Below the pieces are notes generated by a model that made no database searches, had not been told where the DNA came from, and saw only the letters and a list, made by a program, of their open reading frames with translations. A stretch of DNA of 64,000 nucleotides from Limimaricola soesokkakensis. Its GTDB lineage: Bacteria; Pseudomonadota; Alphaproteobacteria; Rhodobacterales; Rhodobacteraceae. The DNA lies in assembly GCF_900172345.1 (NCBI RefSeq), contig NZ_FWFY01000001.1, forward strand, positions 310,001 to 374,000. The letters run 5' to 3'. Numbering within the stretch: position 1 is the first letter of the stretch; the number at the start of each line of letters is the position of its first letter. A program made the position numbers and the translations under genes. Positions 26,261-35,414 of the stretch are shown here, piece by piece.

Positions 26261-27148
26261 ATGTCCGATCCGGTCAAGAGCGTCGAAATCGAGGATGTGC
26301 TCTCCTCCATCCGCAGACTGCTTGCGGATGGCGAGGGGCAGGGCGGGGGCCGTCCCGCGCCGCAGCAAACGGCCGATGCAACCAGCAGATCGCCGGTGGC
26401 GCCATCGCGGGTGCGGGCCGAAAGACGCGGCGATGCGCCGCTGGTCCTGACGCCCGCGCTGAGGGTGTCAGGCCGAGAGGGCGCGGCCGAGCGGCCATCG
26501 CGCTTTCCGGCGCCCGTCGCGGCGAACACGGGGACGCCCGGCGCACCATCGGCCGATGATGATTTCGAGCCTGCCGACCTGACTGCCGCGTCCTCCGACA
26601 AGAGCGGCTCGCTGCGCTCGCGCCTCGAGGAGACGATTGCCGAACTCGAATCGGCGATCACCCATCGCGCCGACGAGTGGGAGCCCGACGGCAGCGAACC
26701 GGCGCCGGTGATGGACTGGTCCGCCGCGCGGGCCGAGGATACCCCGTTCCTGAGCCGTCGCCATGTCGGCCCTGTGTCTACCGGGCGCGCCGCGCCAAGC
26801 GTTCCGCGCGAGATGCAGAGCGCGCCGCAACCGCAGGCGCCCGGCCCCGATGTCGAAGATCAGCGACCCCTGAGCGAGCCGGAAACGGTCGCCGAGCCGC
26901 AGGAGCAGTCGGCGGCGAATGTGCGTTCTCAGCCTGAGATCGCAGAGCCAGCGGCCAAGTCAGTCGAGGCGACAGCTCCAATGCCGTCCCCCGAAGCTCT
27001 TGTCGATGAGGACACGCTGCGTCGTCTGATCACCGAGGTGCTGCGCGAAGAACTGCGCGGTCCATTGGGCGACCGGATCACCGGCAATCTGCGCAAGCTG
27101 GTGCGCCGCGAGATCTTCCGGGCACTGGCAAGCGGCGAATTCGAGTGA
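26261..27148 (+). CDS. PopZ-like (DUF2497-type) protein
   Basis: A 295-residue protein in three parts. The N-terminal short helix VEIEDVLSSIRRLLADG resembles the partner-binding helix of Caulobacter PopZ. A long Pro/Ala/acidic region (about 25-240) looks disordered. The C-terminal helical part has LRRLITEVLREELRG and LGDRITGNLRKLVRREI, like the oligomerisation end of PopZ. PopZ gathers chromosome-segregation and cell-cycle proteins at the pole. The layout supports the analogy, but sequence identity is limited. It is convergent with cobQ and ends four bases from it. Confidence 0.6.
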   Translation: MSDPVKSVEIEDVLSSIRRLLADGEGQGGGRPAPQQTADATSRSPVAPSRVRAERRGDAPLVLTPALRVSGREGAAERPSRFPAPVAANTGTPGAPSADDDFEPADLTAASSDKSGSLRSRLEETIAELESAITHRADEWEPDGSEPAPVMDWSAARAEDTPFLSRRHVGPVSTGRAAPSVPREMQSAPQPQAPGPDVEDQRPLSEPETVAEPQEQSAANVRSQPEIAEPAAKSVEATAPMPSPEALVDEDTLRRLITEVLREELRGPLGDRITGNLRKLVRREIFRALASGEFE

Positions 27149-27152
27149 TCCC

Positions 27153-28604
27153 TCAGACCGGCGCCGCGAGAGCGAGCAGCCGGTCGATATCGAGATGCCG
27201 CTCGAGATGCGCGGCCAGCGCGTCGAGCGTCGTCTCCACCGCATCATCATAGCCGGGGCGCGAAACGACGCCCAGTTCGGCAAGAAAGGCGGCGCGGAAA
27301 GCGTCCTCAGAAAACAGCCCGTGCAGATAACAGCCGTGCACAAGCCCGTCGGCGCTCGCCGCGCCTTCGGGGCGGCCCTCGATGTCGAGCCAGGCCCGCG
27401 CGGCGTGATCCGGCCCGGTGGTCCGGCCGATATGGATCTCGTAGCCCCGGAGCGGCGTACCATCTGCGCGCAGCCGCGCCGCCACGAGGCCTAGCCGCTT
27501 TTCGGGCCGCATGACCGTCTCGACATCGAGCAGGCCCAGCCCCTCGACCCGGCCCGGCGGCCCTTCGATGCCCTCGGGGTCTGCGATCGAGCGGCCCAGC
27601 ATCTGGTACCCACCGCAGATACCCATGACGCGGCCGCCGCGACGCAGATGTGCGCGCAGGTCGATGTCCCAGCCCTCGGCCCGAAAGGCTGCGAGATCCG
27701 CGATGGTGGATTTGGAGCCGGGGATCAGCACGAGATCGGCATCGCCGGGCAGGGGGCGCCCCGGTTCGATCATCGTGACGCTGATACCGGGCTCAGCGGA
27801 GAGCGGGTCGAGATCGTCGAAATTGGCGATCCGGTTCAGTCGCGGCACCGCGATCTTCAGCGCACCGCCGGGCCGCGAAACGATCTCGGCCGCGTCCTCC
27901 GCGGGCAGCCGCCAGGCTTCGGCGAAATGCGGCACGATCCCCAGCGGCGCCCAGCCAGTGCGCCCTGCGATGAAACGCATCCCTTCGGCAAATAGGCTGG
28001 CGTCGCCCCGGAACTTGTTGACGGCAAAGCCTCGTATCAGGGCCGCGTCGTCGGCATCCAGAACCGCATGGCTTCCGACCAGCTGCGCGATCACGCCGCC
28101 CCTGTCGATATCCCCCAAAAGCACCACCGGCACGCCGGCCGCCAGGGCGAAGCCCATATTCGCGATGTCGCCCGACCGCAGGTTGACCTCGGCAGGGCTG
28201 CCCGCGCCTTCGACGATGACGAGATCATGCGCGGCCGCGAGCCTGCGAAAGCTTTGCAGCACCCGCGGCAAGAGTTGCGGCTTCAGGGCCGCGTAATCGC
28301 GGGCCCGCGCCGTGGTAAGACGCTGGCCCTGCACCACGACCTGCGCGCCGGTTTCGCTTTCGGGCTTGAGCAGAACCGGGTTCATGTCGCTATGCGGCGG
28401 GACCCCGGCGGCACGGGCCTGCAGCGCCTGCGCCCGGCCGATCTCGCCGCCATCCTCGGTCACGGCGGCGTTGTTCGACATGTTCTGGGGTTTGAAAGGA
28501 GCCACCGAGAGACCGCGCCGCCGCGCCGCGCGGGCAAGCCCGGCAACGATCATCGACTTGCCGACATTCGAGCCCGCCCCCTGGATCATGATCGCTCGTG
28601 CCAT
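27153..28604 (-). CDS. cobQ: Cobyric acid synthase
   Basis: A 483-residue glutamine-dependent amidotransferase that amidates adenosylcobyrinic acid a,c-diamide. The N-terminal ATP-binding domain has [20 protein letters not shown] and [14 protein letters not shown]. The C-terminal class I glutaminase has [13 protein letters not shown] (catalytic Cys) and the His of [10 protein letters not shown]. No other cob gene is nearby. The 72-bp upstream space is too short for a cobalamin riboswitch. Confidence 0.95.
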   Translation of the reverse strand: MARAIMIQGAGSNVGKSMIVAGLARAARRRGLSVAPFKPQNMSNNAAVTEDGGEIGRAQALQARAAGVPPHSDMNPVLLKPESETGAQVVVQGQRLTTARARDYAALKPQLLPRVLQSFRRLAAAHDLVIVEGAGSPAEVNLRSGDIANMGFALAAGVPVVLLGDIDRGGVIAQLVGSHAVLDADDAALIRGFAVNKFRGDASLFAEGMRFIAGRTGWAPLGIVPHFAEAWRLPAEDAAEIVSRPGGALKIAVPRLNRIANFDDLDPLSAEPGISVTMIEPGRPLPGDADLVLIPGSKSTIADLAAFRAEGWDIDLRAHLRRGGRVMGICGGYQMLGRSIADPEGIEGPPGRVEGLGLLDVETVMRPEKRLGLVAARLRADGTPLRGYEIHIGRTTGPDHAARAWLDIEGRPEGAASADGLVHGCYLHGLFSEDAFRAAFLAELGVVSRPGYDDAVETTLDALAAHLERHLDIDRLLALAAPV

Positions 28605-28676
28605 GCCTGCCGCCGCTTTCCGTCGTCTGTCGCCTGAGATAGCTGTCTAGGGACGGCACGGCCCAAGGGAAAGCCC

Positions 28677-29246
28677 ATGAACACCCCCGCGCATCTGATC
28701 TTCGGGGCGGCAGCTTTCGGCCAGCCGGGGAGGCCCGCTGTGACGTCGGCGGCGCTGCTCGGAGGACTGGCACCGGACCTGTCGCTCTACCTCATGGTGG
28801 CTTGGGCACGATTCGTCGGCGACGTGCCGGCCCGCACGATCTTTCGCGAATACTATTTCTCGGATGCGTGGATGGCCGTCTTCGCCGTCGACAACTCGTT
28901 CCCGATCTGGGGCGCGCTGCTGGCGCTCGCGATCTGGCGGCGCTGGCCCGTCATCATCGCCTTTGCCGGGGCAGGGCTGCTGCACCTTGCGCTCGACCTG
29001 CCGCTGCATGGGGCGGATGCCCGGCCGATGTTCTGGCCGCTGAGCGACTGGCGGTTCGTTTCGCCACTGAGCTACTGGGACCGCAGCCACCATGCGGGGA
29101 TCATCGGACCACTGGAGGCGGGCCTGTCCGTGTTGCTGACGGGTTTCATGCTCTGGCGGTTCAAAAGCCTCGTTCTGCGGGCAGGGCTGGTGCTGCTGCT
29201 GGCGGCTGAGCTGGGGTCGTCGGGGATCTGGCGCTTCGTCTTCTGA
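28677..29246 (+). CDS. Membrane protein resembling DUF457/YdjM metal-dependent hydrolases
   Basis: A 189-residue protein with about four membrane segments. Metal-ligand-like motifs at the membrane face, MNTPAHLIFGAAAFG, GGLAPDLSLY and LLHLALDLPLHG, recall the His/Asp pattern of the YdjM (DUF457) family. Enzymatic activity is inferred only from those residues. It diverges from cobQ with 72 bp between them. A strong bidirectional terminator follows. Confidence 0.6.
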   Translation: MNTPAHLIFGAAAFGQPGRPAVTSAALLGGLAPDLSLYLMVAWARFVGDVPARTIFREYYFSDAWMAVFAVDNSFPIWGALLALAIWRRWPVIIAFAGAGLLHLALDLPLHGADARPMFWPLSDWRFVSPLSYWDRSHHAGIIGPLEAGLSVLLTGFMLWRFKSLVLRAGLVLLLAAELGSSGIWRFVF

Positions 29247-29263
29247 AGCGAGCACCGGGCAAG

Positions 29264-29298
29264 AAAAAACGCGGCTCCAGATGGAAGCCGCGTTTTTT
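29264..29298. terminator. Bidirectional Rho-independent terminator
   Basis: CGCGGCT (29270-29276) pairs with AGCCGCG (29286-29292); the stem is flanked by six A on the left and six T on the right. It therefore has a U tract in both directions and terminates the convergent genes at 29246 and 29321. Confidence 0.88.
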
Positions 29299-29320
29299 CA
29301 GCAGGTCGGAAAAGCGTGGA

Positions 29321-29644
29321 TCAGGCGGCGCGGGATTCCAGCTCGGCCGCATGACGACGCTCGCTCTCTTCGCGCGACAGCGCGACCGAGGTGCGCACAC
29401 CCTTGCCCACGAATTCCATCAGACCCGCCACGACGCGCTCGTTGGGATCGATGCCGGCGCAGGACAGCACCTCGCGCCCGTCACGCGACCGCGCCCAACG
29501 GGCGATCTGTTCCGGGCCGTTACCATATTTCTTGTCGTCGGCGATGGCGTCGTCCAGAGCGGCAAGCACGACGGCCGCAAAGAGCTTGCGGGCGCGGTTG
29601 CCCTGCTCGTTGTTGTAGGCGGTGCCGTCAACGAAATCCTTCAT
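29321..29644 (-). CDS. Conserved Rhodobacterales protein (DUF6280-like)
   Basis: A 107-residue soluble protein (MKDFVDGTAYNNEQGNRARK at the start, then a helical region with ERVVAGLMEFVGKGV). It resembles a small, highly conserved Rhodobacterales family that I recall as DUF6280; the function is unknown. Two adjacent ATGs are possible starts; AAGGA fits the inner one better. The charged, globular composition and good ribosome-binding site support a real gene. Confidence 0.72.
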   Translation of the reverse strand: MKDFVDGTAYNNEQGNRARKLFAAVVLAALDDAIADDKKYGNGPEQIARWARSRDGREVLSCAGIDPNERVVAGLMEFVGKGVRTSVALSREESERRHAAELESRAA

Positions 29645-29706
29645 CATGCTTCCTTACGTTCTTTTTGCTCTTGTCGCCAATGCGTCAGAGTGACTAGCCC
29701 GAAACC

Positions 29707-29725
29707 ACGGTGATTCGGGTCACCG
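29707..29725. promoter_or_regulatory. 7-bp inverted repeat in the efp divergent region
   Basis: ACGGTGA (29707-29713) and TCACCGT (29719-29725) are perfect complements around six bases, followed by TTTC on the plus strand. It lies 63 bp upstream of the small minus-strand gene and 161 bp before efp. It may be an operator or a weak terminator of leader transcription. Confidence 0.35.
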
Positions 29726-29885
29726 TTTTCGGAATGTCAGCCATGTGTTCAGTGCATGGCTCCGCGCGTGACGACCTTGCGGGGCTGGGGCGAGTCGGCT
29801 CAGCTTGCCTTGGGGCGACCCGCGAGATATAGGCGTGGGCCAATCTCGATCAACCCATCGCCACAATTCCGTCACATGGACCGAC

Positions 29886-30449
29886 ATGCCCAAGATCAAC
29901 GGTAACGAAATCCGCCCCGGCAACATTCTCGAGCACAATGGCGGCCTGTGGGCTGCCGTGAAGGTCGATCATGTGAAACCCGGCAAGGGCGGCGCCTTCG
30001 CGCAGGTCGAGATGAAGAACCTGCGCAACGGCTCCAAGCTCAACGAGCGCTTCCGCTCCGCCGACAAGGTCGAGCGCGTGCGCCTCGAGCAGAAGGATCA
30101 GCAGTTCCTGTTCGAAGCCGACGGCATGCTGACCTTCATGGACAGCGAGACCTACGACCAGATCGTGCTGCCGGCCGAGCTTCTGGGCGATCGCCGCCCG
30201 TTCCTGCAGGACGGCATGACCGTGCATATCGAATATTACGGTGACGAGGCGCTGAACGTATCGCTGCCGCAGAAGGTGACCTGCAAGATCGTCGAGACCG
30301 AGCCGGTGGTGAAAGGCCAGACCGCGGCCAACAGCTTCAAGCCGGCACTGCTCGACAATGGCGTGCGGGTGATGGTGCCACCCTTCATTGGCCAGGACGA
30401 GGACATCGTCGTCAACACCGAGACCATGGAATACGCCGAGCGCGCCTGA
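29886..30449 (+). CDS. efp: Translation elongation factor P
   Basis: A 187-residue, three-domain OB/KOW protein that relieves ribosome stalling at polyproline. The N-terminal KOW domain carries the loop lysine that is modified in many bacteria, within [17 protein letters not shown]. Typical C-terminal segments follow ([31 protein letters not shown]). The length and [13 protein letters not shown] start match the family. A strong terminator follows. Confidence 0.95.
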   Translation: MPKINGNEIRPGNILEHNGGLWAAVKVDHVKPGKGGAFAQVEMKNLRNGSKLNERFRSADKVERVRLEQKDQQFLFEADGMLTFMDSETYDQIVLPAELLGDRRPFLQDGMTVHIEYYGDEALNVSLPQKVTCKIVETEPVVKGQTAANSFKPALLDNGVRVMVPPFIGQDEDIVVNTETMEYAERA

Positions 30450-30500
30450 GCCCCTCCGGCCTTGCGGCCGGGCCGGGGATCGGCAGACTGCGCCCGATCG

Positions 30501-30531
30501 GGGGCGGCTCCACCGGGGCCGCCCCTTTTTT
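30501..30531 (+). terminator. Rho-independent terminator of efp
   Basis: GGGGCGGC (30501-30508) pairs with GCCGCCCC (30518-30525), followed by six T. It begins 52 bases after the efp stop and ends 17 bases before the next start codon. Confidence 0.85.
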
Positions 30532-30547
30532 CTGGCGGGAGGCGGCG

Positions 30548-31375
30548 ATGATCGACAACGGAGAGCTGGCGGAGATCCTGAAGGCTGCGGCGCGGGCCGA
30601 GATCCTGCCCCGGTTCCGGCGGCTCGGGGCAGGTGACATCGCCACCAAGAGCGGTCCCGACGACCTCGTCACCGAAGCCGACACCATGGCCGAGATCCGC
30701 ATCACGGCGGCGCTGCGCGATTTGCTGCCCGGCGCGTTGATCGTCGGGGAGGAGTCAGTCTCCGAGGATGCCACGCTCCTCGACGGGCTGGGCACGGCCG
30801 AGCTTTCGGCGATCATCGACCCGGTCGACGGCACCTGGAACTTTGCGCGCGGCCTGGCGCTCTTCGGAATGATCCTGGCTCTCGGGGAACGAGGCCGCGT
30901 GACGCACGGCCTCCTCTACGACCCGTTGCTTGATGACCGGATCGAAGCGCATGAGGACGGTCCTTGCGAGCTGGTGACGTCGGATGGCGGGCGTCGGGTC
31001 TTGTCGACATCGGAGATCAGCGATCCCGATCGCATGAACCTCTACGTGCCGCTGGCGCTCTTGCCAGCTGACCGACAGCATGCCGTCGCCGCCGCCTTTC
31101 CCGGTTTCGGCCGGGTGACGAGCCTGCGCTGCTCCTGCCACGAATACCGGCTGATCGCCCAAGGCCATGCCGAGGCGACGCTGGCCGCGGTGCTGAACCC
31201 ATGGGACCACGCCGCCGGCGCCTTGGCGGTGACGCGCGCGGGCGGCGTGGCTCGGATGCTGGACGGTCGCAGCTACCATCTCGGCCTACCGCGCGACGCG
31301 GGCTATCTGCTCACCGCGTCGAGCGAGGCGGCCTGGGAGGCCGTGGCGGCCCGGCTCGGCCCAGCGCTGCTCTAG
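30548..31375 (+). CDS. Inositol monophosphatase family protein
   Basis: A 275-residue Mg-dependent phosphatase of the IMPase/FBPase superfamily. Motif A is IIDPVDGTWNFARG (about 93-106), and motif B is WDHAAGALAVTRAGG near residue 219. VTEADTMAEIRI precedes them. The substrate could be an inositol phosphate or 3'-phosphoadenosine phosphate; the sequence does not decide. A second family member (hisN) lies at 44.3 kb. It overlaps the end of ygfZ tail-to-tail by four bases. Confidence 0.88.
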   Translation: MIDNGELAEILKAAARAEILPRFRRLGAGDIATKSGPDDLVTEADTMAEIRITAALRDLLPGALIVGEESVSEDATLLDGLGTAELSAIIDPVDGTWNFARGLALFGMILALGERGRVTHGLLYDPLLDDRIEAHEDGPCELVTSDGGRRVLSTSEISDPDRMNLYVPLALLPADRQHAVAAAFPGFGRVTSLRCSCHEYRLIAQGHAEATLAAVLNPWDHAAGALAVTRAGGVARMLDGRSYHLGLPRDAGYLLTASSEAAWEAVAARLGPALL

Positions 31376-32109
31376 TCGAGCCGTGTCACCCTTGCCTCGC
31401 CGGCCTGCATTCCTTCCGATGCCCTGTCGAAGCGCAGCCAGGCGATGGCGCGATCGCCCGCACGGCTGTGCAGCGTGCCCACGATCTTCTCGCCGCTCGT
31501 GATCTCGGTACCGGGCTCTGCCGGACCTTCCACCTTAACGCGGGCAAAGCCCTTGCGCAGTTCGGTCTTGTGTTTCATCCGCGCGGTGACCTCCTGCCCG
31601 ACATAGCAGCCCTTGCGGAAATCCACGCCGTTCATGCGCTCGAACCCGGCTTCGAGTATGTAGCTCTCCGGCCCCAGTTCATGACCCCATTCGGGGATCA
31701 GGTGTTCGACCCGCAGCGCCGTCCAGTCGCTGCCGTCATCGCCCGTCTGCGCGCCGTAAAGGCGCCAGCCCAACGCGGCGTGGCGCGGATCGGGCAGGGC
31801 ACCTTCGGGTGCGGGACCGGTCCCGCGCGAGACCTTGAGGTCGGCCTCGGCCAATGCCACGTCGGCGCGGAGCTTGTACATCGACAGCCGCTGGAACAGC
31901 TGCGGCGCCACGTCGGCAGCGACATCGATCAGGAAACGGTCGCTCTCTCCCTTGAGGAAGAAATCGGCGATGAGCTTGCCCTGCGGGGTCAGCAGCGCCG
32001 CATAGGCGAGGCCGTCCTTTGCCCGGGCGATGTCGTTGGTGACGAGCCCTTGAAGGAACTCCTCGCGGTCGGTGCCGGTGACGGCGATGATGCTACGATC
32101 CTGTGTCAT
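31372..32109 (-). CDS. ygfZ: Folate-dependent iron-sulfur protein YgfZ
   Basis: A 245-residue GcvT-like protein that helps assemble or repair [4Fe-4S] proteins with tetrahydrofolate. The family signature KGCYVGQEVTARMKHK is present (about residues 164-179), with the essential Cys in it. The compact length matches YgfZ/IBA57 rather than the aminomethyltransferase GcvT. It is upstream-neighboured by the ABC exporter on the opposite side of a short gap. Confidence 0.9.
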   Translation of the reverse strand: MTQDRSIIAVTGTDREEFLQGLVTNDIARAKDGLAYAALLTPQGKLIADFFLKGESDRFLIDVAADVAPQLFQRLSMYKLRADVALAEADLKVSRGTGPAPEGALPDPRHAALGWRLYGAQTGDDGSDWTALRVEHLIPEWGHELGPESYILEAGFERMNGVDFRKGCYVGQEVTARMKHKTELRKGFARVKVEGPAEPGTEITSGEKIVGTLHSRAGDRAIAWLRFDRASEGMQAGEARVTRLD

Positions 32110-32141
32110 GCCGCCCTACATAGGGGGCCATGCGGCCGGCG

Positions 32142-33935
32142 TCAGCCCGTCTCGGGATCGCGGAACTGCAACGCGTGCAGATCGGCATAAAGACCGCCCC
32201 GCGCCAGCAACTCGGCATGGCTGCCCTGATCGACCACCTGACCGTGATCCATCACCACGATGCTGTCGGCACCCTGCACTGTGGACAGGCGGTGCGCGAT
32301 CACCAGCGTCGTGCGTCCCTCTGAAAGCCGCTCCAGCGCCTGTTGCACCACCGCCTCGGATTTCGTGTCGAGCGCGCTGGTCGCCTCGTCGAGCAGCAAC
32401 ACCGGCGTATCGCGCAGAAGCGCGCGGGCGATGGCGACGCGCTGGCGCTGTCCGCCCGAAAGCGCCGAACCGCGCGGCCCGGCGGGGCTGTCGAGGCCCT
32501 TGGCCAGTCGCGGCAGGAAATCGGAGACATGCGCCGCGTCGAGCACCTCGCGCAGCCTCTTCTCGGAGACGTCGGTACGGCCGAGCAATATGTTGTCGCG
32601 GATCGATTCGTCGAACAGCAGCGCGTCCTGCGTCACCACCGAGATCAGCCCGCGCAGATCCTCGAGCGCAAGCGCGCGGGTCGGCACGCCGCCGATGGTG
32701 ATCTCGCCCGATTGCGGATCGACGAGCCGGGCCAGCAGGTTGAACACCGTGCTCTTGCCTGCCCCCGATGCGCCGACCAGCGCGGTGGTGCGGCCAGCCT
32801 TGGCGGTGAAGCTCGCGCCGCGCAGCACCGGCAGATCGCCATAGTGGAGGCGCACGTCGTCGAGCCGGATCTCCGGAGCCCCTCGTGGGGCAGGGCGCGG
32901 CGTCGCGGGCGAAACGAGAGAGGGCTTCGCGTCGAAGATGGCGCGCATTCGCTCGAGGCTGGCGGCGGCGGTCTGCCATTGGCCCGAGATGTTGCCGAGC
33001 CGACGCAGCGGTTCGAAGGCAAGGCTCATGGCGGTGAAGAAGGCCATGAACTGACCGACCGATTTGTCACCGGCGATGATCTCGGCGCCGCCGTAGAACA
33101 GCACGCCCAGAAAGCCGAGGCCGGTCATGATGTCGATCATGGAGGGAATAGCGGCCTGACCGGAGGAGGCATGTATTTCGGCGCGCACACGGGCGCCGAT
33201 CAGCCGGTCATAGCGCTCGGACTGGTAGCGCTCGAGCCCGTTGAGCTTGATCGGCGCGATGCCGTGGAACACCTCGTCGAGCCGGGTCGACATGCGCGCC
33301 GCGATCTCGCGCGAGCTGCGCGAACGGCGGCGCACGTATTTCTGCGCGAGCAGCGAGGGCAGCACGAGGATCGGGATGCCGATCAGCGCCACCAGCGTCC
33401 AGCGCCAGTCAACCGAGAGTGCCACGGCGAACAGCGCGATCACCGAGGTCACGTCGCGCCCGGCCCCGGTGATGAGCGCGGCCCAGACTTGGTTGATCGA
33501 GTTGACGTCGCCCTGCACCCGCTCGATCAGGTAGCCCGGCGGATGCGCTTGGTGCCAGCCACCGTCGAGCCGCATCAGATGCGCCAGCAGGTCGGCCCGC
33601 AGCTGGGCGGCGCTGCGTTCGCGGATCGTGGTCATCAGCACCCGCTGGCCCAGCGAGGTCACGGCGCGCACGATGAAGATGCCCATCACCACGACGCCGA
33701 CGATCCACAGCGCCTCGGTCCGTCCGGCGACGAAGACCTCGTCGAACATCGGCTTCATCATCGAGGCGAACAGCCCCAGCGAGCCGCCCTCGATCGCCAT
33801 CAGGACCATCGCGACCACCAGCCAGCGCCAGTGCCGCGAGAGGTAGCTGCGCCACAGCCATAGAAACAGCCCGCGGCGATCAGGGCGCGGCGCAGCCGGA
33901 TCGGCGTCGGCGGGTGGGCGCAGCGCGGTGGTCAT
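32142..33935 (-). CDS. ABC transporter, fused permease/ATPase (MsbA-like)
   Basis: A 597-residue half-transporter. Six membrane helices occupy about residues 25-330, followed by an ATPase domain with Walker A VGASGAGKST, signature LSGGQRQRVAIARALL and Walker B VLLLDEATSALD. It resembles MsbA-type exporters of lipid A or other lipids; the substrate is not shown. Its ATG overlaps the stop of the phosphatase gene upstream, so the two form an operon. Confidence 0.88.
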   Translation of the reverse strand: MTTALRPPADADPAAPRPDRRGLFLWLWRSYLSRHWRWLVVAMVLMAIEGGSLGLFASMMKPMFDEVFVAGRTEALWIVGVVVMGIFIVRAVTSLGQRVLMTTIRERSAAQLRADLLAHLMRLDGGWHQAHPPGYLIERVQGDVNSINQVWAALITGAGRDVTSVIALFAVALSVDWRWTLVALIGIPILVLPSLLAQKYVRRRSRSSREIAARMSTRLDEVFHGIAPIKLNGLERYQSERYDRLIGARVRAEIHASSGQAAIPSMIDIMTGLGFLGVLFYGGAEIIAGDKSVGQFMAFFTAMSLAFEPLRRLGNISGQWQTAAASLERMRAIFDAKPSLVSPATPRPAPRGAPEIRLDDVRLHYGDLPVLRGASFTAKAGRTTALVGASGAGKSTVFNLLARLVDPQSGEITIGGVPTRALALEDLRGLISVVTQDALLFDESIRDNILLGRTDVSEKRLREVLDAAHVSDFLPRLAKGLDSPAGPRGSALSGGQRQRVAIARALLRDTPVLLLDEATSALDTKSEAVVQQALERLSEGRTTLVIAHRLSTVQGADSIVVMDHGQVVDQGSHAELLARGGLYADLHALQFRDPETG

Positions 33936-34609
33936 CGCTTGGCCCGCCCGGCCTCGAAGCTGCTCTGCGCGGCCTCGGCATCGTACTCGGTGGCGATCCA
34001 GTCCTCGATCCCGATCGGACCGCGCTCCTGCCGCGCGGCATAGAGGTCGAGGATGTGGTCGAGAATGCCGGTGCGAGAGCGGCGGAAATGCAAGAAGCGC
34101 GGATGCAGCTGGCGGCGCGCCTCCTCGATCGGCCGGCCCTCGGCCAGAAGATGCAGGGCCGAGGCGAAACCGGCGCGGTCGGCACCCGATTTGCAATGCA
34201 TCACCACCGGGCGCTCGGCCTCGCGCAGCAACTCGAACAGCCGCAGGATCTGGCCACGCGGCGCGGCGCGACGCGCCGAAAGCTGGGTCGAGACAAGCCG
34301 TAGCCCCAGTGCCCGGCAGCTCTCGGCTTCGAACAGGTAGCGCGGATGCCCGCCCTCGCCGCGCAGGTTGATGACCGTGCGAATACCGATCTTGGCCATC
34401 TTCTCGAACCGGCCATGCGTCGGCTGGTTCGAACGGAACACGCCCGGGGTGACGAGATGGAAATTGGTCCACCAATAGCGCAGGATCGCGTGGTCCAGGA
34501 TCAGGTAGCTCGCCAGCGCGCGGCGGCGGGCGCCGGCATCGTCGAGGTGATGATGCCGCCCGGTGCGGGCGCGCCGCTCCCAGGCCTTCAGATCCTCGAG
34601 AAGCTTCAT
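33932..34609 (-). CDS. Tyrosine / dual-specificity phosphatase family protein
   Basis: A 225-residue protein with the cysteine phosphatase loop HCKSGADRAG: Cys139 and Arg145 give the CX5R motif. The N-terminal part (SNQPTHGRFEKMAKIGIRTV) resembles DSP-like phosphatases that open with the same kind of strand. The substrate could be protein or a glycan/lipid phosphate. It is translationally coupled to an MsbA-like exporter, which hints at envelope phosphate chemistry. The inner of two adjacent ATGs has better AGGA spacing. Confidence 0.82.
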   Translation of the reverse strand: MKLLEDLKAWERRARTGRHHHLDDAGARRRALASYLILDHAILRYWWTNFHLVTPGVFRSNQPTHGRFEKMAKIGIRTVINLRGEGGHPRYLFEAESCRALGLRLVSTQLSARRAAPRGQILRLFELLREAERPVVMHCKSGADRAGFASALHLLAEGRPIEEARRQLHPRFLHFRRSRTGILDHILDLYAARQERGPIGIEDWIATEYDAEAAQSSFEAGRAKR

Positions 34610-34717
34610 CATCGGTCCTATCCCACGCATCCGGCATTCAATAAGCATCCCGAGCCCCTCTCGCAAGGCAGGCGGGTTTGACGGGGCCGCAGGCGCGGCC
34701 TAGGGCAGGGCGGAGCG

Positions 34718-35347
34718 ATGAAAGAGGCGGGCATGGATCACGAAGGCATCGAGCTGATCGACAAGGTACGGCTGTGGCCCAGTCACGCGATGATCGCCGG
34801 GCGGCCGCATCGGGTGAAATGGGGCGCTTGGGCTGTGTACCTGCCCGGCCCGCAGATCAAGTTGATGCACGCGGTGGCGGGGCGGCAGCATTGCATCTAC
34901 TACAAGGCGCCCCGGCGCGAGGAGGTGCTGGGCGGCTTCGACCGGCGCCGCGATGCCGAGGATTGGGCACGGGCCTTTTCGACGCCAGTGTTGCGCCGGG
35001 TGGCCGAGAATTGGGTGATGTTCCAAAGGTTGCACGCGGCAGGGCTCGGTCCCGAGCCGATGGGGCTGGTGGCGGTGCGCGACTATCGCAGCTTCTTCTC
35101 GCGCGGACGCGGGATCACCGCCGGGCTGAGGCTTGCCGATCTGACCAAGTATCCGGAAAAGGCGCCGGCCACCGAGGCGGAACTGCGCGAGGCGGGCATC
35201 GTCCCGGACCGCAGCCGTGCCTCGCTGCGCGAGCAGATCCGTGGCTATGTGAGCGACCTCAACAACCTGCACGGCGCGATGCCCGAAGATGGCGAGGCCG
35301 AGGTAGCGGCGGTCGAGGCGGCGCTGGCGCGGGCGCTGGGGCGCTGA
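34718..35347 (+). CDS. Uncharacterised protein, possibly kinase-fold related
   Basis: A 209-residue soluble protein I do not recognise with confidence. The stretch around HCIYYKAPRREEVLGGF and VAENWVMFQRLHAAGLGPEP has the look of a kinase N-lobe (a Lys, a Glu helix, then a GLGP turn), but no catalytic loop follows. It is divergent from the phosphatase/exporter pair with 108 bp between. An ATG at 34733 with AGAGG five bases away is an alternative start. A real gene is supported by codon use and by lying in a closed gene order. Confidence 0.6.
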   Translation: MKEAGMDHEGIELIDKVRLWPSHAMIAGRPHRVKWGAWAVYLPGPQIKLMHAVAGRQHCIYYKAPRREEVLGGFDRRRDAEDWARAFSTPVLRRVAENWVMFQRLHAAGLGPEPMGLVAVRDYRSFFSRGRGITAGLRLADLTKYPEKAPATEAELREAGIVPDRSRASLREQIRGYVSDLNNLHGAMPEDGEAEVAAVEAALARALGR

Positions 35348-35414
35348 GAGGGCGTTGACGGCGGCGTCGGCCGGCGCGAGGCTGCGCGCCGATCAACCCT
35401 CGCGAGGCCCCCGC

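Noticed and set aside
28605-28676. Cobalamin riboswitch before cobQ
   Set aside because: Only 72 bases separate cobQ from the divergent gene and no B12-box-like sequence is seen.
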